Shown here piece after piece: positions 27,145 through 34,116 of a DNA stretch of 64,000 bases. Source of the DNA: Bosea vaviloviae (GTDB lineage: Bacteria > Pseudomonadota > Alphaproteobacteria > Rhizobiales > Beijerinckiaceae); assembly GCF_001741865.1 (NCBI RefSeq), contig NZ_CP017147.1:3959001-4023000 (forward strand). The letters run 5' to 3'. Positions within the stretch are counted from its first letter, which is position 1. Each line of letters starts with the position of its first letter. The notes below the pieces were generated by a model, which worked only from the letters and a program-made list of their open reading frames with translations, did not search any database and was not told the origin of the DNA. The position numbers and the translations under genes are program-made.

Positions 27145-27878
27145 AGCGTCAGGTCGTCGGGCGAAAACCCGTAGCGTGCCATCATGCTGCGGTGCCCGGC
27201 GCTGCCGAGCTGGCTGCGCAAGGCCTCATCGAAACGCCGCCTGAAACCAGCAGCCGATTTGGCGAAGGCAAAAGCGCCACGAGCCGGCATAGCGGCTCGT
27301 ACCGTGACGACGGCAAGCCTGGGGTCGGGGTGGAGCGCGAGGTAGCCGCGATGCGCCATGGCGACGCTGGCATAGGCGTCGGCGCGTCCCGATCGCACCA
27401 AATCCACGGCATCCTCCTGCGTGGCGACCCGCAGGATGCGACCATCGGGGATGCCTGCTTTCAATCCGGTCTGTTCCTGGACCTGATCGGACACGACCGC
27501 GAGCCGTGAGCGCCCGTCGCGCGCCAGGGCTTCATAACATGTCAGACGCGCGCTATCCGCCTGCCTGGTCATCAGGCCGTCGGCCAGAGCCCAGACCGGA
27601 TGGCTGAAATCAACGAGTTCCAGCCGCTCCTGCGAGATGAAGAGCGGGGTGGTGATCGTCCAGCGCCCGTCGACGAGGCCGGGCAACAGCTCGGCGAAGC
27701 TCGTCAGCCGCGTCTCGAACGAAGCGATGCCGAGCGCCTTGAGCACAGCCGTCACCAGTTCGACATCACTGCCTCCCGCCGTCCCGCCTTCCGTCGGAAA
27801 GCAGAAGGGCGGTTCGTCGAGATAGGCGAAGACGATCGGGCTCGATGGGTTGCCCGGCACGCCGTCAGCTCGCCGCAC
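27120..27878 (-). CDS. solute-binding-protein-like (SBP family 3) protein without signal peptide
   Basis: A 252-residue periplasmic-binding-protein fold of the amino-acid type: PIVFAYLDEPPFCFPTEGG, GSDVELVTAVLKALGI, TSFAELLPGLVDGRWTITT, TPLFISQERLELVDFSHPVW, and the AVDLVRSGRADAYASVAMAH hinge region. Most homologues are exported; here there is no hydrophobic leader, and the start overlaps the metC stop by 14 bp. It may act in the cytoplasm, or be exported after processing I cannot see. No permease genes accompany it. Its stop lies in a strong inverted repeat. Confidence 0.75.
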   Translation of the reverse strand: MRRADGVPGNPSSPIVFAYLDEPPFCFPTEGGTAGGSDVELVTAVLKALGIASFETRLTSFAELLPGLVDGRWTITTPLFISQERLELVDFSHPVWALADGLMTRQADSARLTCYEALARDGRSRLAVVSDQVQEQTGLKAGIPDGRILRVATQEDAVDLVRSGRADAYASVAMAHRGYLALHPDPRLAVVTVRAAMPARGAFAFAKSAAGFRRRFDEALRSQLGSAGHRSMMARYGFSPDDLTLDHLAFGR

Positions 27879-29055
27879 GCAGCCGGGCGAAACCGGCGTC
27901 GAGATCGGCCTTCAGATCCTCGATGTCCTCGAGCCCGATATGCAGGCGGACCGTCGGCCCCGCGAAGTTTGGCGTCGTCGCCGTGCGGTAGGGCTTGCAG
28001 TCGAAGGGCAAAGCGAGGCTCTCATAGCCGCCCCAGGACGCGCCCATGCCGAACAGGGTCAGGCCGTCCAGCATGGCGCCGACGGCCTTCATCGCCACGG
28101 GCTTCAACTCGATCGCAAACAGCGATGACGCGCCGGTGAAATCGCGCTTCCAGAGCGCGTGGCCGGGGTCGCTCGGCAGCGCCGGATGCAGCACCCGCGC
28201 CACTTCCGGGCGCTCGCTTAGCCACTGCGCCATGTCCAGGCCGGCCGGCATCTGCTCCTTCAGGCGAATATGCATGGTGCGGATGCCGCGCAACGTCAGG
28301 AAGGCGTCCTCGGGCGCGATGATGACGCCGAGCGTCTCCCAGCAGTCCCGGACCAGCTTGTATTGCTCGGGCGTGCGCGCCGAGACGGTGCCGATCAGCA
28401 CGTCGGAGTGGCCGGCATAGTATTTCGTGCCGGCCTGTACCGAGATGTCGACGCCGAATTTGTGGCTGTCGAAGAACAGCGGCGTCGCCCAGGTGTTGTC
28501 CATCAGCACCAGCACGTCGCGGGCATGCGCGGCGTCCACGATGGCCGGAATGTCCTGCATCTCGAAGGTCTGCGAGCCCGGCGCCTCGGTCCAGACAGCC
28601 TTGGTGTTCGGCTTGAACAGCTTTGCGATATCGCCGCCGACGGCCGGATCGTAATAGCTGACCTCGATGCCCAGGCGCGGCAGCATCCTGTCGCAGAAAT
28701 TGCGCGTCGGCCGGTAGACACTGTCGGTCACCAGAAGGTGATCGCCGGCCGAGAGCACCGCCAGCATCGGCAAGGTGCAGGCGAGCAGGCCTGAGGGGCA
28801 GACGACGACGCCCGCGCCGCCTTCCATGGTGTTCAGCGCCGCGATCAGTGCATCGATCGTCGGGTTGCCCTGCGTGCCATAGGTGTAGCGCGACTTCCGG
28901 GCGAGGAAATCCTCCATATTGGGATAGATCACCGTCGAGCCGCGTACGATCGCGGGATTGACGAAACCATAGCTATCGGCCGGATCGCGGCCTGCAAGGA
29001 CGAGGCGGGTTTTCTCGCGCAGGCGCGCGAAGTCAGGCGGGGACAGCTTTTTCAT
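27865..29055 (-). CDS. metC: cystathionine beta-lyase
   Basis: A PLP enzyme of the Cys/Met metabolism family, 396 residues, cleaving cystathionine to homocysteine, ammonia and pyruvate. Signatures: YTYGTQGNPTIDALIAAL, VVCPSGLLACTLPML, LVLMDNTWATPLFF (Asp contacts the pyridine N), and QAGTKYYAGHSDVLIGTV with the Schiff-base Lys. The C-terminal domain holds FGMGASWGGYESLALPF, typical of the beta-lyase rather than gamma-synthase branch. Start at 29055. It diverges from the aapJ array. Confidence 0.92.
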   Translation of the reverse strand: MKKLSPPDFARLREKTRLVLAGRDPADSYGFVNPAIVRGSTVIYPNMEDFLARKSRYTYGTQGNPTIDALIAALNTMEGGAGVVVCPSGLLACTLPMLAVLSAGDHLLVTDSVYRPTRNFCDRMLPRLGIEVSYYDPAVGGDIAKLFKPNTKAVWTEAPGSQTFEMQDIPAIVDAAHARDVLVLMDNTWATPLFFDSHKFGVDISVQAGTKYYAGHSDVLIGTVSARTPEQYKLVRDCWETLGVIIAPEDAFLTLRGIRTMHIRLKEQMPAGLDMAQWLSERPEVARVLHPALPSDPGHALWKRDFTGASSLFAIELKPVAMKAVGAMLDGLTLFGMGASWGGYESLALPFDCKPYRTATTPNFAGPTVRLHIGLEDIEDLKADLDAGFARLRAAS

Positions 29056-29166
29056 GGATGGAATCGCAAGGCCGTTCTTTGGTTTCCGGTCAGGCTTGAC
29101 CACCCTTCGAAACTTGCATGTGATGCGAAGGCGGGAAAGAGGCGTGCCGGATAGGGGCCGTTGCTT

Positions 29167-29182
29167 GACGCTCATGAGCGTC
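29167..29182. promoter_or_regulatory. perfect 16-bp palindrome between metC and aapJ1
   Basis: GACGCTCATGAGCGTC is fully self-complementary and sits in the divergent control region about 110 bp from metC and 130 bp from the first aapJ. It could be a dimeric regulator site; no cognate factor is evident nearby. Confidence 0.45.
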
Positions 29183-29267
29183 TCTGGCAATCGACCTTGG
29201 GGACGCCGCTTAATTCCTGTGCAATCAGAGCGGGCAAAATGCCTGCACGCGGCGAAGCCGATGACGG

Positions 29268-29289
29268 CCTGCCGGCCCGGCCGGACAGG
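29268..29289 (+). promoter_or_regulatory. hairpin in leader of first aapJ
   Basis: CCTG-CCGGC and GCCGG-A-CAGG pair around a 3-base loop, with a one-base bulge, ending about 23 bases before the ATG and just ahead of the GGAGAGAGAG ribosome site. The later three aapJ genes have hairpins in the same place. Confidence 0.45.
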
Positions 29290-29312
29290 AGACCTCAATG
29301 GGAGAGAGAGCA

Positions 29313-30338
29313 ATGAAGAAATTTTTGGCAGCCGCGATCGCAGGGCTTGGGCTCGCGGTCACCGCCACAGCGGTTTCGGCGCAGGCGCCTGCGACCTTGG
29401 CCCAGGTCAAGTCGCGCAACATCCTCAACTGCGGTTCCAACACCGGTCTCGCCGGCTTCGGCGTGCCGGACGCCCAGGGCAACTGGGTCGGCCTCGATGT
29501 CGATTACTGCCGCGCTATCGCCGCGGCGATCTTCAACGATGCCAGCAAGGTCAAGTTCATCCCGCTTTCGGCGAAGGATCGCTTCACCGCGCTGCAGTCG
29601 GGCGAGGTCGATCTGCTCGTCCGCAACTCGACCTGGACGATGTCGCGCGACACCTCGCTCGGCCTGCTCTTCACCGGCGTGAACTACTATGACGGCCAGG
29701 GCTTCCTCGTCCGCAAGAAGCTTGGCGTCACCTCGGCGCTGCAGCTTTCGGGCGCCTCGGTCTGCACCCAGCAGGGCACCACGACCGAGCTGAACCTGGC
29801 CGACTTCTTTCGCGCCAACAACCTGAAATACGAAGTCGTCGCCTTCGCCTCGTCAGACGAGACGGTCAAGGCCTATGACGCCGGCCGCTGCGACGCCTTC
29901 ACCACCGACGCCTCGGGCCTCTATGCCGAGCGCCTGAAGCTGACGGCGCCGGACGATCACATGGTCCTGCCCGAGATCATCTCGAAGGAGCCGCTCGGCC
30001 CGTCCGTCCGCAACACCGACGCGCAGTGGTTCAACCTGGTGAAGTGGGTGCACTACGCCATGCTGAACGCCGAGGAGCTCGGCGTGACCAAGGCCAATGT
30101 CGACGAGATGCTGAAGTCGCCCAATCCCGAGATCAAGCGTCTGCTCGGCGTCGAGGGCAAGTTCGGCGAAGGCGTCGGCCTCACCGCTGATTGGGCCTAC
30201 CGCATCGTCAAGCTGGTCGGCAATTACGGCGAATCCTTCGAGAAGAACGTCGGCCAGGGCTCGCTGCTGAAGATCGCGCGTGGCCAGAATGGTCTCTGGA
30301 CCAAGGGCGGCCTGCAATACGCCCCGCCGGTTCGCTGA
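29313..30338 (+). CDS. aapJ: general L-amino-acid-binding protein AapJ, copy 1
   Basis: A periplasmic substrate receptor of a polar/general amino-acid ABC importer, 341 residues. Signal peptide MKKFLAAAIAGLGLAVTATA with cleavage after VSA, then TLAQVKSRNILNCGSNTGLA, GFGVPDAQGNWVGLDVDYCR (ligand-binding domain I), KDRFTALQSGEVDLLVRNST and the AapJ-type tail NGLWTKGGLQYAPPVR. First of four tandem paralogues feeding one aapQMP set. GGAGAGAGAG before 29313 favours this ATG over the one at 29298. It has the most divergent ligand-loop choices: LVRNST where the others have LSRTST or LSRTTT, and SVRNTDAQWF near residue 230. Confidence 0.93.
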   Translation: MKKFLAAAIAGLGLAVTATAVSAQAPATLAQVKSRNILNCGSNTGLAGFGVPDAQGNWVGLDVDYCRAIAAAIFNDASKVKFIPLSAKDRFTALQSGEVDLLVRNSTWTMSRDTSLGLLFTGVNYYDGQGFLVRKKLGVTSALQLSGASVCTQQGTTTELNLADFFRANNLKYEVVAFASSDETVKAYDAGRCDAFTTDASGLYAERLKLTAPDDHMVLPEIISKEPLGPSVRNTDAQWFNLVKWVHYAMLNAEELGVTKANVDEMLKSPNPEIKRLLGVEGKFGEGVGLTADWAYRIVKLVGNYGESFEKNVGQGSLLKIARGQNGLWTKGGLQYAPPVR

Positions 30339-30351
30339 CATCAAACCAAAT

Positions 30352-30379
30352 CCGGGCGCCGACATCGTTCGGCGCCCGG
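30352..30379 (+). terminator. hairpin after aapJ copy 1
   Basis: CCGGGCGCCGA and TCGGCGCCCGG form an 11-bp stem with a 6-base loop 14 bp after the stop. No run of T follows, so it may pause or protect the mRNA end rather than act as a classical intrinsic terminator. Confidence 0.6.
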
Positions 30380-30452
30380 GCTGCTCACGCCCATGCCGAA
30401 TAGGTCCTCATAAACCGCAGAATATGCGGCTCTGGGCGCTCAAAATACGCGA

Positions 30453-30469
30453 GAGCGGATGAACCGCTC
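30453..30469 (+). promoter_or_regulatory. leader hairpin directly before ribosome site of aapJ copy 2
   Basis: GAGCGG-ATGAA-CCGCTC is followed at once by CGGATAGGGGACTACC and the ATG. A stem this close to the ribosome site can affect translation or mRNA lifetime. Confidence 0.5.
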
Positions 30470-30485
30470 CGGATAGGGGACTACC

Positions 30486-31508
30486 ATGAAACGATTGCTC
30501 GTCGCGGCGCTCGCGCTTGCCACATTCCTTCCTGGCGTGGAACACGCCCAGGCCCAGACCTCATCGCTCGCAACGGTCAAGAACCGCGGCGAACTCATTT
30601 GCGGCGTCAGCCCGGGCTTGGCCGGCTTCGGCATCCCGGATGCGCAAGGAAACTGGGTCGGCCTCGATGTCGATCTGTGCCGCGCCATCGCAGCCGAGAT
30701 CTTCAACGATGCCGGCAAGGTCAAGTTCGTTCCGCTGTCGTCGAAGGACCGCTTCACCGCGCTTCAATCGGGCGAGGTCGATCTGCTGTCGCGAACGAGC
30801 ACCTGGACGATGGCGCGCGACACGGCGCTCGGCTTGAGCTTCTCGACCGTGAACTATTATGACGGCCAGGCCTTCCTGGTTCAGAAGAAGCTCGGCGTCC
30901 AATCCGCCCTGAAGCTCGATGGCGCATCGATCTGCCTGCAGCAGGGCACGACGACCGAGTTGAACGTCGCGGATTTCTTCCGCGCCAACAAGATCAAGTA
31001 CGAGGTCGTCGCCTTCGACAAGGGTGACGAGGCGATCAAGGCCTTCGAATCCGGGCGCTGCGATGCGCTGACCGACGACTCCTCTGCGCTCTACGCGCTG
31101 CGCTTGAAGCTGACCGCGCCGGAGGATGCCGTCGTCCTCCCCGAGATCATCTCCAAGGAGCCGCTCGGCCCGGTCGTCCGCAGCAGCGACATGCAGTGGA
31201 TCAACCTGGTGAAATGGACGCATTTCGCGATGCTGAACGCGGAAGAGTTCGGCATCACCAAGGCGAATGTCGACGAGATGCTGAAATCGGCCAACCCCGA
31301 GATCCGGCGCCTGCTCGGCGTCGAAGGCAAGTTCGGCGAAGCGGTCGGCCTGAGCAACGATTGGGCCTACCGGGCCATCAAGCTCGTCGGCAATTACGGC
31401 GAGGCGTTCGAGCGCAATGTCGGCGCCGGTTCCGTGCTCAAAATTGCCCGTGGAAAGAATGCGCTGTGGACCAACGGGGGATTGCAGTACGCTCCTCCGA
31501 TCCGTTGA
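30486..31508 (+). CDS. general L-amino-acid-binding protein AapJ, copy 2
   Basis: 340 residues with a signal peptide (MKRLLVAALALATFLPGVEH, cleavage after AQA) and the same SBP family 3 layout as its neighbours, including FGIPDAQGNWVGLDVDLCRA and GKNALWTNGGLQYAPPIR. It is the most distinct copy in lobe 2: DDSSALYALRLKLTAPEDAV where the others have TDSSGLYAERL or TDASGLYAERL, and RSSDMQWI where copies 3 and 4 have RHGDDNWL. This suggests a different ligand range. It has its own leader hairpin and downstream hairpin, so it may be expressed separately. Confidence 0.92.
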   Translation: MKRLLVAALALATFLPGVEHAQAQTSSLATVKNRGELICGVSPGLAGFGIPDAQGNWVGLDVDLCRAIAAEIFNDAGKVKFVPLSSKDRFTALQSGEVDLLSRTSTWTMARDTALGLSFSTVNYYDGQAFLVQKKLGVQSALKLDGASICLQQGTTTELNVADFFRANKIKYEVVAFDKGDEAIKAFESGRCDALTDDSSALYALRLKLTAPEDAVVLPEIISKEPLGPVVRSSDMQWINLVKWTHFAMLNAEEFGITKANVDEMLKSANPEIRRLLGVEGKFGEAVGLSNDWAYRAIKLVGNYGEAFERNVGAGSVLKIARGKNALWTNGGLQYAPPIR

Positions 31509-31517
31509 TCGAGTCAG

Positions 31518-31544
31518 CGGAGCGTCGGTTCTACCGGCGCTCCG
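31518..31544 (+). terminator. hairpin after aapJ copy 2
   Basis: CGGAGCG-T-CGG and CCG-G-CGCTCCG pair (11 positions including one T-G) around TTCTA, starting 10 bp after the stop. There is no T-run. Confidence 0.6.
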
Positions 31545-31611
31545 TTCGCGGTTTGGTCGCGACGGCTTTATTTTGTGAGGGAAGGAGGGGAGGATACCGG
31601 GCGAGGATCGT

Positions 31612-31629
31612 TTGGTCCGGGACTTGCTA
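31612..31629 (+). promoter_or_regulatory. sigma-54-like promoter before aapJ copy 3
   Basis: TTGGTCCGGGACTTGCTA has GG at 31614-31615 and GC at 31626-31627, the exact GG-N10-GC spacing of -24/-12 promoters, with the TTGCT of the -12 box. The -24 box reads TTGGTCCG against the TTGGCACG consensus. The predicted start falls near 31639, at the foot of the leader hairpin. Confidence 0.55.
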
Positions 31630-31638
31630 CCATTTCGA

Positions 31639-31657
31639 GAACGGGAAGAACCCGTTC
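31639..31657 (+). promoter_or_regulatory. leader hairpin of aapJ copy 3
   Basis: GAACGGG-AAGAA-CCCGTTC, a 7-bp stem placed at the predicted 5' end of the transcript, followed by CGCCAACAGGGGAAACAACC and the ATG. Confidence 0.5.
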
Positions 31658-31677
31658 CGCCAACAGGGGAAACAACC

Positions 31678-32700
31678 ATGAATAAATTTTACGCCGCCGC
31701 GATCGCCGCGGCAGCAACCATCGCTTGCGTCGGCGGAGCGCAAGCGCAGACCGGCACGCTTGCCCAGGTCAAGAGCCGAGGGATTCTCCATTGCGGTTCG
31801 GGGACGGGCCTTGCCGGCTTCGGTATTCCCGATGCCCAGGGTAACTGGACAGGCCTGGACGTCGATCTCTGCCGCGCGGTCGCGGCGGCGGTCTTCAACG
31901 ATCCGCTGAAGGTCAAGTTCATCCCGCTCTCGGCCAAGGACCGGTTCACCTCGCTGCAATCGGGTGAGGTCGATCTGCTCTCGCGCACCACGACCTGGAC
32001 GCTGTCGCGCGACACCTCGCTCGGGCTCAATTTCGCGGGCGTGAACTATTATGACGGCCAAGGCTTCCTGGTCCGCAAGAAACTCGGCGTCGACTCCGCG
32101 TTGAAGCTTGCCGGGGGATCCATCTGCACGCAGCAGGGCACGACCACGGAACTCAACCTTGCGGACTATTTCCGGTCCAACAAGATGAAGTACGAAGTCG
32201 TTGCCTTCGCGAGCAACACCGAGACCGTCAAGGCCTATGAGGCAGGCCGCTGCGACGCCTTCACCACGGACGCTTCGGGTCTTTATGCCGAGCGCCTGAA
32301 CCTGACGACGCCTGCCGACCACATCGTCCTGCCTGAGATCATCTCGAAGGAGCCGCTCGGCCCCGTCGTTCGCCATGGTGACGACAACTGGCTCGACATC
32401 GTCAAATGGACTCACTTTGCCATGCTGAACGCCGAGGAACTCGGCATCACCAAGGCAAATGTCGACGAGATGCTGAAATCGGACAATCCCGAGATCAAGC
32501 GCTTCGTCGGCACCGAGGGCAAGTTCGGCGAACCGATGGGCCTGACCAATGACTGGGCCTACCGGATCATCAAGCATGTCGGCAATTACGGCGAGGTCTT
32601 CGAGAAGAATGTCGGCCAGGGCTCGCTCCTGAAGATCGCGCGCGGCCAGAACGCGCTCTGGACCAAGGGGGGGCTGCAATACGCTCCGCCGATCCGCTGA
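31678..32700 (+). CDS. general L-amino-acid-binding protein AapJ, copy 3
   Basis: 340 residues: signal peptide MNKFYAAAIAAAATIACVGG cleaved after AQA, domain I with FGIPDAQGNWTGLDVDLCRA, LSRTTTWTLSRDTSLGLNF, and the AapJ tail NALWTKGGLQYAPPIR. It is closest to copy 4 (shared RHGDDNWLDIVKWTH and NPEIKRFVGTEGKFGEPMG), pointing to a recent duplication within the array. ATG at 31678 follows CAGGGGAAACAACC. A sigma-54-like element and a hairpin lie in its leader. Confidence 0.93.
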   Translation: MNKFYAAAIAAAATIACVGGAQAQTGTLAQVKSRGILHCGSGTGLAGFGIPDAQGNWTGLDVDLCRAVAAAVFNDPLKVKFIPLSAKDRFTSLQSGEVDLLSRTTTWTLSRDTSLGLNFAGVNYYDGQGFLVRKKLGVDSALKLAGGSICTQQGTTTELNLADYFRSNKMKYEVVAFASNTETVKAYEAGRCDAFTTDASGLYAERLNLTTPADHIVLPEIISKEPLGPVVRHGDDNWLDIVKWTHFAMLNAEELGITKANVDEMLKSDNPEIKRFVGTEGKFGEPMGLTNDWAYRIIKHVGNYGEVFEKNVGQGSLLKIARGQNALWTKGGLQYAPPIR

Positions 32701-32711
32701 AGCATCGCGAG

Positions 32712-32746
32712 CGATACGGCGCCGGCCTCGTGCCGGCGCCGTATCG
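32712..32746 (+). terminator. hairpin after aapJ copy 3
   Basis: A perfect 15-bp stem (CGATACGGCGCCGGC with its complement) and loop CTCGT, 11 bp after the stop. It ends 38 bp before the next sigma-54-like element. No T-run. Confidence 0.65.
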
Positions 32747-32784
32747 ATCCCGGCCCCGCGCCGTCCGCTACGCATCGAAAGCGC

Positions 32785-32802
32785 ATGGTCCGGGACTTGC
32801 TA
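32785..32802 (+). promoter_or_regulatory. sigma-54-like promoter before aapJ copy 4
   Basis: ATGGTCCGGGACTTGCTA shares 16 consecutive bases with the element before copy 3, with GG at 32787-32788 and GC at 32799-32800 (N10). The surrounding sequence differs between the two leaders, so the shared block looks selected. Start predicted near 32812. Confidence 0.55.
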
Positions 32803-32805
32803 AGC

Positions 32806-32839
32806 GTTTTAGGTACGGGCGTAAGCCCGCACCTAAAAC
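32806..32839 (+). promoter_or_regulatory. leader hairpin of aapJ copy 4
   Basis: GTTTTAGGT-A-CGGGC, loop GTAA, GCCCG-C-ACCTAAAAC: a 14-bp stem with one internal mismatch, ending immediately before the AGGGGA ribosome site of aapJ copy 4. Confidence 0.6.
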
Positions 32840-32850
32840 AGGGGAACGCA

Positions 32851-33873
32851 ATGAAAAAGGCCGTCACGTCAGCACTGGTGCTCGCATCGCTCGCTCTCGG
32901 TGCGGGGGTTGCCCAGGCCCAGACAGGGTTGCTTCCGCAGGTCAAGGCGAGGGGCGTCGTCACATGCGGCACGAGCCCGGGCCTCGCCGGTTTCGCGATG
33001 CCCGATGCGCAGGGCAATTATACAGGCATCGACGTCGATCTTTGCCGCGCCTTGGCGGCCGCGATCTTCAACGACCCGCAGAAGGTCAAGTTCGTACCGC
33101 TTTCGTCAAAGGACCGCTTCACGGCGCTTCAGGCCGGCGAGGTCGATCTGCTCTCGCGCACCACGACCTGGACCTTGTCGCGCGACACCTCGCTCGGCCT
33201 CAACTTCGCTGGGATCAATTATTTCGACGGCCAAGGCTTCATGGTCCGCAAGAAGCTCGGCGTCGATTCCGCGCTCAAGCTCGCCGGCGCCTCGGTCTGC
33301 GTCGCGCAAGGCACGACCACCGAGTTGAACCTCGCCGACTTCTTCCGCGCCAACAAGATGAAGTACGAGGTCGTGGCCTTCGGCAGCGGCGACGAGACGA
33401 TCAAGGCCTATGAATCCGGCCGCTGCGACGCCTTCACCACGGACTCATCGGGTCTTTACGCCGAGCGCCTGAAGCTTCAGATTCCGACGGACCATATCGT
33501 GCTGCCCGAGATCATCTCGAAGGAGCCGCTCGGCCCGGTTGTCCGCCATGGCGACGACAATTGGCTCGATATCGTCAAATGGACGCATAACGCGATGGTG
33601 AACGCCGAGGAGCTTGGCATCACCAAGGCCAATGTCGATGAGATGCTGAAATCGGAGAACCCCGAGATCAAGCGCTTCGTCGGCACCGAGGGCAAGTTCG
33701 GCGAGCCGATGGGCTTGAGCAATGATTGGGCTTATCGCATCGTCAAACTTGTCGGGAACTATGGCGAGGTTTTCGAGAAGAATGTCGGCGCGAGCTCGCC
33801 GCTGAAGATCGCGCGCGGTCAGAACGCGCTGTGGACCAAAGGGGGGTTGCAATACGCGCCGCCGATCCGTTGA
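32851..33873 (+). CDS. general L-amino-acid-binding protein AapJ, copy 4
   Basis: 340 residues: signal peptide ending AQAQT, then FAMPDAQGNYTGIDVDLCRA, ASVCVAQGTTTELNL and a tail identical in style to copy 3. Differences from copy 3 cluster in the binding cleft region (CVAQGT against CTQQGT; TDHIVLPE context QIPTDHI). It is the copy next to aapQ, although a 125-bp repeat and another hairpin separate them, so it may be coupled to aapQ only by read-through. Confidence 0.93.
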   Translation: MKKAVTSALVLASLALGAGVAQAQTGLLPQVKARGVVTCGTSPGLAGFAMPDAQGNYTGIDVDLCRALAAAIFNDPQKVKFVPLSSKDRFTALQAGEVDLLSRTTTWTLSRDTSLGLNFAGINYFDGQGFMVRKKLGVDSALKLAGASVCVAQGTTTELNLADFFRANKMKYEVVAFGSGDETIKAYESGRCDAFTTDSSGLYAERLKLQIPTDHIVLPEIISKEPLGPVVRHGDDNWLDIVKWTHNAMVNAEELGITKANVDEMLKSENPEIKRFVGTEGKFGEPMGLSNDWAYRIVKLVGNYGEVFEKNVGASSPLKIARGQNALWTKGGLQYAPPIR

Positions 33874-33881
33874 GGCGCTCT

Positions 33882-34006
33882 AGAGCAGGAAGCGAAAAAG
33901 TGGGAACCGGTTTTTCGCATCGATCCTGCTCTCACTCTTTGGTGAGAGACGGATTCAGATTTCAGATGGGATCACTGCGTGATTCCATCTGAAATCATCC
34001 GGCTCT
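33882..34006. repeat. composite hairpin repeat, modules A+B
   Basis: AGAGCAGGAAGCG ... GATCCTGCTCT (module A), linker GGTGAGAGACGGATTC, module B arms CAGATGGGATCAC / GTGATTCCATCTG, end CCGGCTCT. It divides the aapJ array from aapQMP. Confidence 0.92.
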
Positions 34007-34052
34007 AGAGCGAAGATCTGTAGCGCGACGATCTGAGATCAGAAGGAAACAT

Positions 34053-34078
34053 CCGGCGGCGGTCCTAGTCGCCGCCGG
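34053..34078 (+). promoter_or_regulatory. hairpin in aapQ leader
   Basis: CCGGCGGCG and CGCCGCCGG, 9-bp stem, 8-base loop, 38 bp before the aapQ start. It could end upstream transcripts or shape the aapQMP leader. Confidence 0.45.
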
Positions 34079-34116
34079 TTCACCTGCCGCAATCAAAACA
34101 AAAAAGGGCGTAACAC

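Noticed and set aside
29313..33873. Four aapJ copies as an assembly duplication
   Set aside because: The copies differ throughout in protein and in leader and terminator sequences, so they are real diverged paralogues.
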